Part shown: positions 17,103-24,466 of the stretch, in pieces | How the letters are laid out: every line of letters starts with the position of its first letter | Position numbering within the stretch: the first letter of the stretch is position 1 | DNA from: Microcaldota archaeon | GTDB lineage: Archaea; Micrarchaeota; Micrarchaeia; Micrarchaeales; CABMGC01 | Reading direction: 5' to 3' | DNA: 44,219 nt | Assembly: GCA_027449585.1 (NCBI GenBank) | Contig: DAIDLJ010000005.1 | Coordinates: forward strand, 1 to 44,219 | Made by a program: the position numbers and the translations under genes | The notes under the pieces: generated by a model | Told to the model about the DNA's origin: nothing | The model's database searches: none | The model's input: only the letters and a program-made list of their open reading frames with translations

Positions 17103-17801
17103 TTACTCCGTTGCCATCCTTACTGAAATTGCTATTATCCACAAAATGACCGGAAGGATGATGAGCCGCTCAAGGCCGCCGAAGCCTAAGCCGTCTCCAA
17201 TTACTGGCCATCTTTGAATCACGCCAAAATCAGGAAGCATGAGGATGACTGCAAATGCGAGCGATGCGAGACCTGATAGCATGGTGTACTTTTGCCAGCC
17301 GCCGCTCCAGCGGCGATCTTTGCGCATTGCCATCGACGCAGCGACCAGGGACGCTCCGGAGCATACGAATGCTATAAGAGCAGAGGCTCCGTGCAGAGAA
17401 AGGAGCAGGTCTTCCGGGAAGAGCCCGACGCCCATTGCGCCTATTCCTGCGGCTGCAAAAAGTATTGACCAGACGCTATGCCATGCTCCCTTCCTAAACA
17501 ACTCCTCAGCAAGGAACATTCCGCAGACAAGAAGAAGCCCGAAGAGTGCCAGGGAGAAGTTGAAGATGAACCAGAGAGGCGAACTTGGCCACGATATCCT
17601 GCTTCCCTGATATGTGAAGTAAGGCGGATTTCCATTTTGTATCCCAGAGCTGCCTAGATTGCTTATAGGATTTGAAAGAAGATTATAGCATCCGCCGTAA
17701 TTAGCGCATCCGTATGCCATCTGGGTTATGGCCATAGCTATTATGAACTGCGCCGTTGCAAAAAGCCAGATCAAACCCGCCTTGCGCGTTGATTTCATCA
17801 T
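17103..17801 (-). CDS. DUF998-like integral membrane protein
   Basis: A 232-residue membrane protein with about six helices. The first extracytoplasmic loop contains NPISNLG and the middle of the protein has GVGLFPED followed by a His-containing helix (LLLSLHGASALIAF). These are the conserved positions of the DUF998 family. Two Cys in the loop (CANYGGC) could form a disulfide. Function is unknown in the family. The gene abuts the LOG-family gene tail-to-tail with no spacer and lies 40 nt downstream of the DMT transporter gene on the same strand, so the two may be cotranscribed. Confidence 0.78.
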   Translation of the reverse strand: MMKSTRKAGLIWLFATAQFIIAMAITQMAYGCANYGGCYNLLSNPISNLGSSGIQNGNPPYFTYQGSRISWPSSPLWFIFNFSLALFGLLLVCGMFLAEELFRKGAWHSVWSILFAAAGIGAMGVGLFPEDLLLSLHGASALIAFVCSGASLVAASMAMRKDRRWSGGWQKYTMLSGLASLAFAVILMLPDFGVIQRWPVIGDGLGFGGLERLIILPVILWIIAISVRMATE

Positions 17802-17841
17802 ATCCCCTAAGAATATCCGCAGTGCATGATTATTAACTAGG

Positions 17842-18720
17842 CTACAATACGCTAAGTATCAATGCGCCGACAAGCATGACAAGAAGCCCGATCAGCTGTA
17901 GCCTGGTCAGCTTGTCCTTGTATATCACGAATGCAAGGAAGGATACCACCATTGGCTGGAGGGCGACAAGCGCAGCGCCGATCGCAAGGACCGAGCTTCC
18001 GGAGGTTATCCCGAATATCGTATCTCCAGACGCATCAGCAAAGGAGGCGATGGAGACGAGTATCAACAGCACTGCTGCCGTCCTGTTAGTCCTTATTCGC
18101 GATGGCAAGGAGGCGAGGCTTGAAACGGCGTCTCTGTCTGAAAGCAGGTAGATGAGAGTGACTGGGAGGCTTATTACTCTTGATATAAGTATGGGAAGCG
18201 CGAATGTTTTCGCGGAGATCACCGAGTAGGAGATTATCATCCAGTAGATGGCCCAGGACACCACCGCAAGAATTGCGGGAATCATCCTCGTGTTTATCTC
18301 CAGTTTTTCAGTTATTATCGTCATAAGTGTTCCGAGAGCTATTATAATTATGCCTGCGGACTGCACCTGATTTATCCTCTCGCCAAGTATGAAGAGGCCA
18401 AAGAGCAGGAGAAGCGCCGGCATTATCTCCTGCAGCGCGGAGACGCTTGAGAGATTCTCTGTCGATAGGGCCTTGAACCCGAATATGAATCCTACAGCGA
18501 GGAATACTCCGGCAACAACAGCAGTCTCTATGCCAAATGGCGATATTGAATATATGCCTATTATCATTGTGGCTATCAGCACGGGAATTAAGCTTACCAG
18601 CACGTAGAGGAATGCTGACACGTGTGTTCCAAGCCCCGTGGCCACCTTCTTGTTTATGGTACCGGATATTGTCCAGAGGACCATTGCGAGTATGGCGGCG
18701 GTTGTGCCCAAGAGAATCAT
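17842..18720 (-). CDS. EamA/DMT-family transporter
   Basis: A 292-residue protein with about ten transmembrane helices made of two repeated EamA units of five helices each. The first starts MILLGTTAAILAMVLWTISG, and the unit ends are LFGLFILGERINQVQSAGIIII and FLAFVIYKDKLTRLQLIGLLVMLVG, where the acidic residue followed by RxxQ/LxxL is the EamA signature. Members export or import amino acids, nucleotide sugars and other metabolites; the cargo here cannot be told. ATG 18720 begins directly at the first helix, as usual. The tRNA-Thr gene lies upstream on the same strand. Confidence 0.9.
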   Translation of the reverse strand: MILLGTTAAILAMVLWTISGTINKKVATGLGTHVSAFLYVLVSLIPVLIATMIIGIYSISPFGIETAVVAGVFLAVGFIFGFKALSTENLSSVSALQEIMPALLLLFGLFILGERINQVQSAGIIIIALGTLMTIITEKLEINTRMIPAILAVVSWAIYWMIISYSVISAKTFALPILISRVISLPVTLIYLLSDRDAVSSLASLPSRIRTNRTAAVLLILVSIASFADASGDTIFGITSGSSVLAIGAALVALQPMVVSFLAFVIYKDKLTRLQLIGLLVMLVGALILSVL

Positions 18721-18768
18721 TAAATCAACGGTTTGTCATTCTTACGAATAAGTGTCTTACTTTCATCA

Positions 18769-18840
18769 AGCCCTAGGAGGGGATCGAACCCCCGACTTCC
18801 GGTTTACAAAACCGGCGCTCTACCACTGAGCTACTAGGGC
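18769..18840 (-). tRNA. tRNA-Thr (UGU anticodon)
   Basis: A 72-nt cloverleaf on the minus strand. The 7-bp acceptor stem is GCCCTAG/CTAGGGC with discriminator U, the D arm reads GCTCAGTGGTAGAGC, and the anticodon stem CCGGT/ACCGG encloses the loop TTTGTAA, giving anticodon UGU. The T arm is GGGGG-TTCGATC-CCCTC. There is no intron and CCA is not encoded. A TATA-like TTTTTAAGC (18865-18873, minus strand) lies about 27-30 nt upstream of the 5' end. Confidence 0.97.
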
Positions 18841-18864
18841 ACACAGAGATACTTGTGCTAGAAA

Positions 18865-18873
18865 GCTTAAAAA
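18865..18873 (-). promoter_or_regulatory. TATA box for tRNA-Thr
   Basis: TTTTTAAGC on the minus strand, centred about 29 nt before the tRNA 5' end at 18840. Confidence 0.5.
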
Positions 18874-18929
18874 TGGATTAGGGATGGCTTGCGCTCAGGG
18901 AGATTAAAAATTGCAACAAATAATTGCAA

Positions 18930-19364
18930 TCACTCGCTGCTCCTGTTTGCGTAGAAGATCTGGTGTCTCTTTGGCTTGAGCTCCTGAACTATGTAGTTGA
19001 ATGCGGCGTGAGGATCCGAGTGCTCTCCGCAGGTGTATATGTCAAGAGTTGCGTACTTGTACTCGTTCCATGTGTGGAGCACCATATGGCTCTCTGTTAC
19101 GAGGGCTATCACAGAAACGCCACCTTTCTTCCCTCCGAAGGCCTTTGCGTCGATGCTCACAAGGGTCATCTTAGCCTTGTTTACGGCGTTTAGTATGAGC
19201 CCTTTAAGGTATATGGGATCCGAGGCGAGCTTTGGATCAAGCCCATAAAGATTGCCGAAGACGTGCAGTCCAACTATCCTGTCTTCCTTTTCCTTAGGAA
19301 CAGTTATCTGCACTTCCCTTCCCTTTAACCTTGGTTTCGCGTGTTGTGTCAAGAGTGTTGCCAT
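18930..19364 (-). CDS. speD: Pyruvoyl-dependent decarboxylase, SpeD family (AdoMet or arginine decarboxylase)
   Basis: A 144-residue proenzyme of the prokaryotic S-adenosylmethionine decarboxylase family. The self-cleavage site TESH (E91|S92) makes Ser92 the pyruvoyl group; the downstream processing His97 (VLHTW) and catalytic Cys112 (YTCGEH) are in place. AdoMet decarboxylase supplies decarboxylated AdoMet for spermidine synthesis. In some archaea a close homologue is instead arginine decarboxylase, and I cannot separate these by eye. No spermidine synthase or agmatinase is in the window. A TATA-like AATTAAATATTC (about 19399-19410, minus strand) is at promoter distance. Divergent from hel308. 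Confidence 0.9.
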   Translation of the reverse strand: MATLLTQHAKPRLKGREVQITVPKEKEDRIVGLHVFGNLYGLDPKLASDPIYLKGLILNAVNKAKMTLVSIDAKAFGGKKGGVSVIALVTESHMVLHTWNEYKYATLDIYTCGEHSDPHAAFNYIVQELKPKRHQIFYANRSSE

Positions 19365-19436
19365 TTCATCTAGAACCTGGTTGTCTAACCAAACCCGTAG
19401 AATATTTAATTCAGTTTGTAATATGTAAGGGATAAT

Positions 19437-19450
19437 AATTTAAATATATT
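19437..19450 (+). promoter_or_regulatory. TATA box for hel308
   Basis: AATTTAAATATATT centred at 19443 predicts transcription start near 19470, 16 nt upstream of the ATG at 19486 and inside the inverted repeat at 19461-19478. Confidence 0.6.
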
Positions 19451-19460
19451 ACCCATGATT

Positions 19461-19478
19461 TGCGTAAAGGCTTACGCA
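19461..19478. promoter_or_regulatory. Perfect inverted repeat at the hel308 transcription start (candidate operator)
   Basis: TGCGTAA-AGGC-TTACGCA: two perfect 7-bp arms with a 4-nt spacer. It lies between the TATA box and the start codon, over the predicted transcription start, the place where archaeal repressors commonly bind. If transcribed it would also form a 7-bp hairpin 8 nt before the ATG. Confidence 0.5.
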
Positions 19479-19485
19479 GGTTGTT

Positions 19486-21639
19486 ATGAACATAAAAGAT
19501 TTGGATGGAAAGGTGCCGCGAGAGCTGATAGAATCGCTCACAAGTAGAGGCATCTATGAGCTTACGCCGCCGCAGAGGCTCTCGGTGGAATACGGCATCA
19601 CCTCTGGAGGGAACTTCGTGGTGGCCGCTCCGACGGCGAGCGGAAAGACGCTCATCGCCGAGATGGCAATGCTAAAGGCAGTGCTCTGGGACAGGAAGAA
19701 GGCAGTCTACATAGCGCCTATGCGCGCCCTTGTTAGGGAGAAGTACAACGACTTCAAGAAGGATTATCCTTACCTGAAGGTTGCGATGTCTATAGGGGAC
19801 CTGGACTCCCTGGACCGCTGGCTTGAGGATTACGACATAATACTCGCATCGACGGAGAAGCTTGACAGCCTGATACGCCACGGGCTCAACTGGCTTAGCG
19901 AGATAGGCTGCATAGTCGTCGACGAGGTGCACATGCTCGACGAGGAAGGAAGGGGACCTACGCTAGAGATACTTGTATCAAAGCTAAGGAGGCTCTGCCC
20001 CGGCGCCCAGATACTGGCACTGAGCGCGACGGTAGGCAATGCGAAGGAGATGGCCGAGTGGCTCTCGGCGCAGCTCATAGAAAGCGACTACAGGCCTGTT
20101 CTCCTCGAGCGCGGGATCGAGATAAACGGGAAGGCAGTGTACGACACCGGGCGGGAGGAGGATCTCGACAGCAAGAGCAGCATACCGGAGATAAGGGTTG
20201 CGGAGGACACGATAAACAAGGGGAAGCAGATAATAGTATTCTACGGGACGAAGAGGAACGCCGAAGCCGGCGCTGAGAAGCTGGGCGCGGCTATAGCAAA
20301 GAAACTTACCGAGGAGGACAGGGAGTACCTTAAGGCGCTTGGCGAGAAGGTTCTTGGTGTGCTTGGCAGGCCGACGATACAGTGCGAGCGCCTTGCAAAG
20401 GTGATACTGAAGGGAACGGCGTTCCACCACAGCGGACTTGTCAACGAGCAACGGGAGCTGGTCGAGGATGCATTCAAGTCCAACAGGATAAAGGCGATAG
20501 CTTCCACTACGACGCTTGGGCTTGGGATCAATATGCCGGCGCAGACCGTCCTGGTAAGGGACATTACAAGGTATGGCGAAGGGTACGGAAGCAATTACAT
20601 CGGAATAAACGAGGTCACGCAGCTATTTGGAAGAGCCGGGCGGCCCAAGTACGATAAGCAGGGAAGGGCATTTCTCATCGCAAGATCCAAGGGAGATGCG
20701 CAGGACCTCTACAACAGGTACATACTCTCGGATCTTGAGCCGGTAAAATCGAAGCTTGGTATACGGCCGGTGCTCAGGACGCACGTGCTCGCATTCGTGG
20801 CGACGAAATTCCTAACGAGCGAGGAGGCGATACTCGACTTCATGGGAAGCACTTTCTACGGATACCAGTATTCTGACAACAGGCAGCTAAAGGTGATGCT
20901 CGAAGGGATACTTGAGGAGCTTGAGGATTGGGGATTCATCGAGAAGCGCGCGAGCACATACAATGCAACACGCATCGGCCATAGGGTGAGCGAGCTTTAT
21001 ATAGATCCGCTCACGGCGAAGTGGATGCTGGACTCGATGCCGAAGATTACCGATGACATTTCAATACTCTTCATGATATGCAACACTGTGGAGATGCGGC
21101 CGTACGTAAGAGCTACGGAGGAGGCGGAGGAGCACTACTTCAATTACCAGTCGATGGTGGATAGCAGCATCGCCAGATACGATGCGAGCGAATCGATGTA
21201 TTACGATCCGGTTAGGCCATTTAGCACGGCGCTGATGCTAAATGATTGGGCATCCGAGAAGATTGAAAGGGAGATAATGAAGGATTACAGGACCACTCCC
21301 GGCGCGCTCTTTGCAAAGGTCACAAATGCTGACTGGCTGCTCTATGCAGGGATGGAGCTTGCAAAGATATCCCGGATAAACTCACTGAAGCTGCTTGAGA
21401 TGAGGATAAGGATAAAGTACGGCATAAAGAAGGAGCTTATGGACCTGGTGCGCCTTGAGCAGGTGGGACGCGTAAGGGCGCGCATGATGTTCAATGGTGG
21501 CATAAGGAAGGCGCATGACATAAAAAGGCCCGAGGCGCAGGATGCGATGCGCACCATGTTCGGCAAGGAGGTCGCAAACAGGATAATTGCGCAGGTAGTA
21601 GGGAGCGGATCTTACGAGGAGAAACTTGATGGAAAATGA
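19486..21639 (+). CDS. hel308: ATP-dependent DNA helicase Hel308/Hjm
   Basis: A 717-residue superfamily 2 helicase with all core motifs. TPPQ supplies the Q motif (Q30), APTASGKT is Walker A (48-55), VVDEVH the DExH box (144-149, D146-H149), LSAT motif III (179-182), TTLGLGINMPA motif V and QLFGRAGRPKYD motif VI. A winged helix, ratchet domain and C-terminal helix-hairpin-helix (RLEQVGRVRARMMFNGG) follow, the Hel308 layout. It unwinds lagging strands at stalled forks with 3'-5' polarity and interacts with recombination proteins. Length is normal for the family. It begins at ATG 19486, and its promoter carries an inverted repeat. Confidence 0.96.
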   Translation: MNIKDLDGKVPRELIESLTSRGIYELTPPQRLSVEYGITSGGNFVVAAPTASGKTLIAEMAMLKAVLWDRKKAVYIAPMRALVREKYNDFKKDYPYLKVAMSIGDLDSLDRWLEDYDIILASTEKLDSLIRHGLNWLSEIGCIVVDEVHMLDEEGRGPTLEILVSKLRRLCPGAQILALSATVGNAKEMAEWLSAQLIESDYRPVLLERGIEINGKAVYDTGREEDLDSKSSIPEIRVAEDTINKGKQIIVFYGTKRNAEAGAEKLGAAIAKKLTEEDREYLKALGEKVLGVLGRPTIQCERLAKVILKGTAFHHSGLVNEQRELVEDAFKSNRIKAIASTTTLGLGINMPAQTVLVRDITRYGEGYGSNYIGINEVTQLFGRAGRPKYDKQGRAFLIARSKGDAQDLYNRYILSDLEPVKSKLGIRPVLRTHVLAFVATKFLTSEEAILDFMGSTFYGYQYSDNRQLKVMLEGILEELEDWGFIEKRASTYNATRIGHRVSELYIDPLTAKWMLDSMPKITDDISILFMICNTVEMRPYVRATEEAEEHYFNYQSMVDSSIARYDASESMYYDPVRPFSTALMLNDWASEKIEREIMKDYRTTPGALFAKVTNADWLLYAGMELAKISRINSLKLLEMRIRIKYGIKKELMDLVRLEQVGRVRARMMFNGGIRKAHDIKRPEAQDAMRTMFGKEVANRIIAQVVGSGSYEEKLDGK

Positions 21640-21752
21640 TGCTTGCATCTGCGTTTTTAAGCAAAAACTGGCGGTTTTGTATACGTAAAATCCGCAATAC
21701 GATAAAAAGGACTGAGGGAAAGCCTTATTAAAATGATTTGTATATGATAGTT

Positions 21753-21771
21753 TAGTCGTTAAAGGCGACTA
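21753..21771. promoter_or_regulatory. Inverted repeat in the sepF promoter/leader
   Basis: TAGTCG-TTAAAGG-CGACTA: perfect 6-bp arms with a 7-nt spacer, 9 nt before the sepF ATG and downstream of TATA-like sequences at 21724-21735 and 21736-21747. It could be an operator or an RNA hairpin next to the GTGATT ribosome-binding sequence (21772-21777). Confidence 0.4.
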
Positions 21772-21780
21772 GTGATTGAA

Positions 21781-22143
21781 ATGGGAGTTTTCGACAAGCT
21801 TGGCCAAGCATTTGGAACCAGCAAAGAGATGAATATAGAGGAATACATGAATTCGGTGGAGATGGAGAACGTTGACCTTCTGCACGAGCCTGCAGACATG
21901 TACGTGAAGCCTGTCTCGATATCAAGCGAGGACGAGGTAAAGGCCATACAGGACGAGATATCAAGGAAGAACATAATACTTCTCGACATATCCGAGCTCA
22001 ACAAGAGACCCACGACAAGGAAGAACGTGATAGACGCACTCAAGGCATATGTGACGAAGCTTAATGGAGACATAGGCCAAATAGACGCCACCAGGATACT
22101 CATAACCCCTGCGAAAGTGAAGATAATAAAGAGGAAGAGATAA
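21781..22143 (+). CDS. sepF: SepF-like cell division protein (FtsZ membrane anchor)
   Basis: About 120 residues with archaeal SepF layout. A short amphipathic N-terminal helix (MGVFDKLGQAFG) suited to membrane binding is followed by an acidic linker and a C-terminal SepF core with VKPVSISSEDEVKAIQDEI, then IILLDISELNKRP and a strand near the end. Archaeal SepF anchors FtsZ to the membrane; two ftsZ genes lie 3-5 kb away. ATG 21781 is preceded by GTGATT; an in-frame GTG at 21772 is less likely because it overlaps the inverted repeat. Tail-to-tail with trmJ, 4 nt between stops. Confidence 0.88.
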   Translation: MGVFDKLGQAFGTSKEMNIEEYMNSVEMENVDLLHEPADMYVKPVSISSEDEVKAIQDEISRKNIILLDISELNKRPTTRKNVIDALKAYVTKLNGDIGQIDATRILITPAKVKIIKRKR

Positions 22144-22147
22144 CCTC

Positions 22148-22831
22148 TTACTTCAGCGCGGTAATAAGGGCGTGCACCTCCTGCGCATTAGGCTGGGAGA
22201 TGTATACTAGGCGCCTAAATACGCCCCTTACTGCTTTTTTGTTTCTAATCCTTTTCTTTTCAGTAACCTTATCGAATAGTCTAAACAGGTAGTCTAGCTC
22301 CTTCTTGTCGGTCTTGCGGCTCAGGGTGTCATCATGGACAGGCTTGAAGCCCTTTGAGTTTAGGAGATATAGCAGTATCCCCAGGGCATGGGAGATGTTT
22401 AGCACTGGATAGTCTGGGTTCGTTCCGATGTATGCCACCATGTCGCATCGCTCAATCTCCTCCTTCGTTAGCCCTATGTCGTCGCGCCCTATCAGTATCG
22501 CGGCCTTCTTGTTCGGCCCTAGTTTTGATATCCGCTTTGCCATCTCCTCTATAAGATAGATCCTCTTGAAGCTTACCTTGGCCTTCCTCCATATGCCGGT
22601 GGTCCCGACGACCACATCGCAGTCGGATATCGCGGATTGCAGATTAGGATAGATCTTTGCATTCTCCAGCAGATCGCGCGCGTGCTTTGAGAACATTATG
22701 GCCCTCTGCCCTATCTTGGTGCGCGGCTTGACAAAAAAGAGCTGCTTTATGCCGAAGTTCTTTGATACCCTTGCTATGTATCCCAGATTTATCTGATACC
22801 TGGGCTGCACTATTATGATCTTGAATTTCAT
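22148..22831 (-). CDS. trmJ: SpoU-family tRNA 2'-O-methyltransferase (TrmJ-like)
   Basis: A 227-residue SPOUT (SpoU) methyltransferase with the three family motifs: N15 in NLGYIAR, GRDDIGLTKEE (115-125) and YPVLNISHALGILLY (141-155), which form the trefoil knot that binds AdoMet. TrmJ methylates the ribose at position 32 of tRNAs; an rRNA substrate cannot be excluded. A C-terminal helical extension (about 165-227) is typical of TrmJ. It lies 8 nt downstream of the CPBP protease gene and is likely the last gene of the aIF5A-S24e-S27ae operon. Confidence 0.9.
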   Translation of the reverse strand: MKFKIIIVQPRYQINLGYIARVSKNFGIKQLFFVKPRTKIGQRAIMFSKHARDLLENAKIYPNLQSAISDCDVVVGTTGIWRKAKVSFKRIYLIEEMAKRISKLGPNKKAAILIGRDDIGLTKEEIERCDMVAYIGTNPDYPVLNISHALGILLYLLNSKGFKPVHDDTLSRKTDKKELDYLFRLFDKVTEKKRIRNKKAVRGVFRRLVYISQPNAQEVHALITALK

Positions 22832-22839
22832 TCAGACCA

Positions 22840-23514
22840 CTAGATGAGGCTTAGCGCCGCTATCGTGTTAATGGCGATGTGAGCAAGCATGCTTGGGTAG
22901 ACCGATCCCGTCTTCTTGAAGATGTATCCTGCGATTATCCCGAATACGAAGGCGGCTATCATCTCGACTCCGAACGTGGACATGTAGCTATAATGCGCCA
23001 GCCCGAAGAGAATCGCGCTTGGGATTATCCCGAGCCTTGGCACGAGAAAGCTCCTAAAGAGCAGCTCCTCGTTTATCGGCTCTATCACCGCTATGAACAC
23101 TAGGAACCAGGTCGGCGCGCCGGAGAACACCTGGCTTACGTTGGTGTTTATGGTGGTATTGGTAACATATCCGGCAAGATTTACGACCATCTCAAGCAGT
23201 AGCACTATCACAAATAGCATGACGGCTAGTAGAAGCTTGTACCGCACGCCCTTTGATGCAAGCCCGAGACTTTTGAATATCTCCGAGCCGCTGACGCCTT
23301 TGTAGACCATCAAGTAGACTATTACGGCTATTGAAAGGGGCAGCAGAGATGCCACATTGCCAAGGAAGTTGAAGTTGTTCTGGCTGATGTAACCGTACTG
23401 GTAGATCAGGGTAATTGCCGCAGAGAACAAAGTAGAGAGCACTGCGTAGATTAGAAGGTATACGAGCAGCCCGTAGATGCCTTGGACTATCTCCTGCTTT
23501 GACTGCAAAGGCAT
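22840..23514 (-). CDS. CPBP-family intramembrane metalloprotease (CAAX protease-like)
   Basis: About 224 residues with seven to eight predicted helices. It has the CPBP/Abi motifs EELLFR (E149-E150…R154, numbered from ATG 23514), GLAHYS (H174) and the late H212 in MLAHIAIN, which form the intramembrane active site of type II CAAX proteases and related enzymes. Members act in prenyl-protein processing or bacteriocin immunity; here the substrate is unknown. ATG 23514 begins 9 nt after the S27ae stop. The longer frame to 23565 would overlap S27ae heavily and is rejected. Confidence 0.88.
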   Translation of the reverse strand: MPLQSKQEIVQGIYGLLVYLLIYAVLSTLFSAAITLIYQYGYISQNNFNFLGNVASLLPLSIAVIVYLMVYKGVSGSEIFKSLGLASKGVRYKLLLAVMLFVIVLLLEMVVNLAGYVTNTTINTNVSQVFSGAPTWFLVFIAVIEPINEELLFRSFLVPRLGIIPSAILFGLAHYSYMSTFGVEMIAAFVFGIIAGYIFKKTGSVYPSMLAHIAINTIAALSLI

Positions 23515-23522
23515 CCCTGCAT

Positions 23523-23675
23523 TCACTTCTGGCTCTTGAACTCTGTGTAGAAGCACTTGCCGCATGCGAGCCTATCCGCATGCACAGCCATCCTGGCCCC
23601 GCACTTTGGACAGAACTTTACCGCAGGCTTGTACTTGAATGCGAGTTTCTTTTCCTTTTTTGGTGCATCTGCCAT
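23523..23675 (-). CDS. rps27ae: Ribosomal protein S27ae
   Basis: A 50-residue zinc-ribbon protein of the small subunit. The Lys-rich N-terminus is followed by FCPKCG and, 14 residues on, CGKC, with RMAVHADRLACG and CFYTEF matching archaeal S27ae. Length is normal for archaea, where the ubiquitin fusion of eukaryotes is absent. It begins at ATG 23675, 9 nt after the S24e stop, and continues the conserved archaeal S24e-S27ae order. Short enough to be missed by simple gene finding. Confidence 0.93.
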   Translation of the reverse strand: MADAPKKEKKLAFKYKPAVKFCPKCGARMAVHADRLACGKCFYTEFKSQK

Positions 23676-23684
23676 AGTCACACC

Positions 23685-23987
23685 TTATGTTGCAGTGGCC
23701 GTGCTCTTGGCTGCGGCCTTCTTGCCCTTCTCGCCTCTCTTCTTGACGAGCTTTGCCATCGTCTGGGCATCCGTGTATGAATAAGCGGTTATGTCGCTGA
23801 CCCTCAGGCCGTACTGCTGCTTTATCTCCCTTATCTCCACAAGTGCCGGATCTAGATTTAGCTTCTTGCACAATTGCTCCTTTACCTCGTCCTTCGTGGG
23901 CGTCTTGTCAGTATAAGTCGCTGTCGCGGATACCTCTCTCCTGCCCAGAAGCTTGTTCTCATTGTCGCTGTTTACCTTAAGTTCCAT
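23685..23987 (-). CDS. rps24e: Ribosomal protein S24e
   Basis: About 100 residues of the archaeal/eukaryotic small-subunit protein S24e. It starts MELKVNSDNENKLLGRREV and has the internal motif TPTKDEVKEQLCKKL, then IREIKQQYGLRVSDITAYSY. The tail is Lys/Ala/Thr-rich. ATG 23987 is the start because GGAGGTG, embedded in the last codons of the aIF5A gene, lies 6 nt upstream; the in-frame GTG at 23996 overlaps that site. The start comes 1 nt after the aIF5A stop, so expression is coupled. Confidence 0.94.
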   Translation of the reverse strand: MELKVNSDNENKLLGRREVSATATYTDKTPTKDEVKEQLCKKLNLDPALVEIREIKQQYGLRVSDITAYSYTDAQTMAKLVKKRGEKGKKAAAKSTATAT

Positions 23988-23988
23988 A

Positions 23989-24393
23989 TTATCCACCTCC
24001 CATTACCCTTGATATTGCCCTCTTGCCCATGCTCTCCATTACCTCGACCTCTGATCCCGCCTTCACGGAGTCCTTTAGGTCTTCAGGAACTGGAAGTTCA
24101 TATGTGTCGTAGGACTCAAGGTCCATGAGTTGAGCGTGATTTTCGGTTATAGATACCACCTGGGCCTTCTTCTTGTTTATCACTGGCACCTCTATGTCTG
24201 CGTCGCTTGGTTTGAGCAGTGTCTTCTTTGATCCGTCGAATATACCTACAGCAGTGACCCTCATCTTTGCCGCGCCGTGCTTTCCTGGTGAGGAGACGTC
24301 TATCTCGACCACCCTGCAAGGCACGCCGTCTATGAGCAGGAATCTTCCAGGCCTTAGGTCCTTCATCGAACCGTAGGTTATATCTTCGGGCAA
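23989..24393 (-). CDS. eif5A: Translation factor aIF5A
   Basis: A 134-residue factor that relieves ribosome stalling. The N-terminal SH3-like domain carries SSPGKHGAAK, where K38 is the residue modified to hypusine or deoxyhypusine. The C-terminal OB domain has QVVSITENHAQLMDLESYDTYELP split across two strands. The start is TTG (24393); the next candidate, ATG 24366, would cut into the conserved N-terminus. A TATA box (24422-24433) gives a very short leader. Deoxyhypusine synthase is not in the window, although SpeD-derived polyamine chemistry would be relevant to it. First gene of the S24e-S27ae unit. Confidence 0.94.
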   Translation of the reverse strand: MPEDITYGSMKDLRPGRFLLIDGVPCRVVEIDVSSPGKHGAAKMRVTAVGIFDGSKKTLLKPSDADIEVPVINKKKAQVVSITENHAQLMDLESYDTYELPVPEDLKDSVKAGSEVEVMESMGKRAISRVMGGG

Positions 24394-24421
24394 ATTATCA
24401 CGCTAACTTCATACAAATTCA

Positions 24422-24433
24422 AGTTTAAATACT
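24422..24433 (-). promoter_or_regulatory. TATA box for the aIF5A-S24e-S27ae operon
   Basis: On the minus strand GTATTTAAACTT, close to the archaeal TTTAAA consensus, is centred about 27 nt before a predicted transcription start near 24401, 8 nt upstream of the TTG start codon. Confidence 0.55.
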
Positions 24434-24466
24434 TAACGACTATCCTCTTTGCCTGCGCGGGCGCGC

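Noticed and set aside
21671..21694. Imperfect inverted repeat GCGG-TTTT…AAAA-T-CCGC after hel308
   Set aside because: One bulged base and mostly A/T pairs; it may be part of a terminator but is too weak to list.
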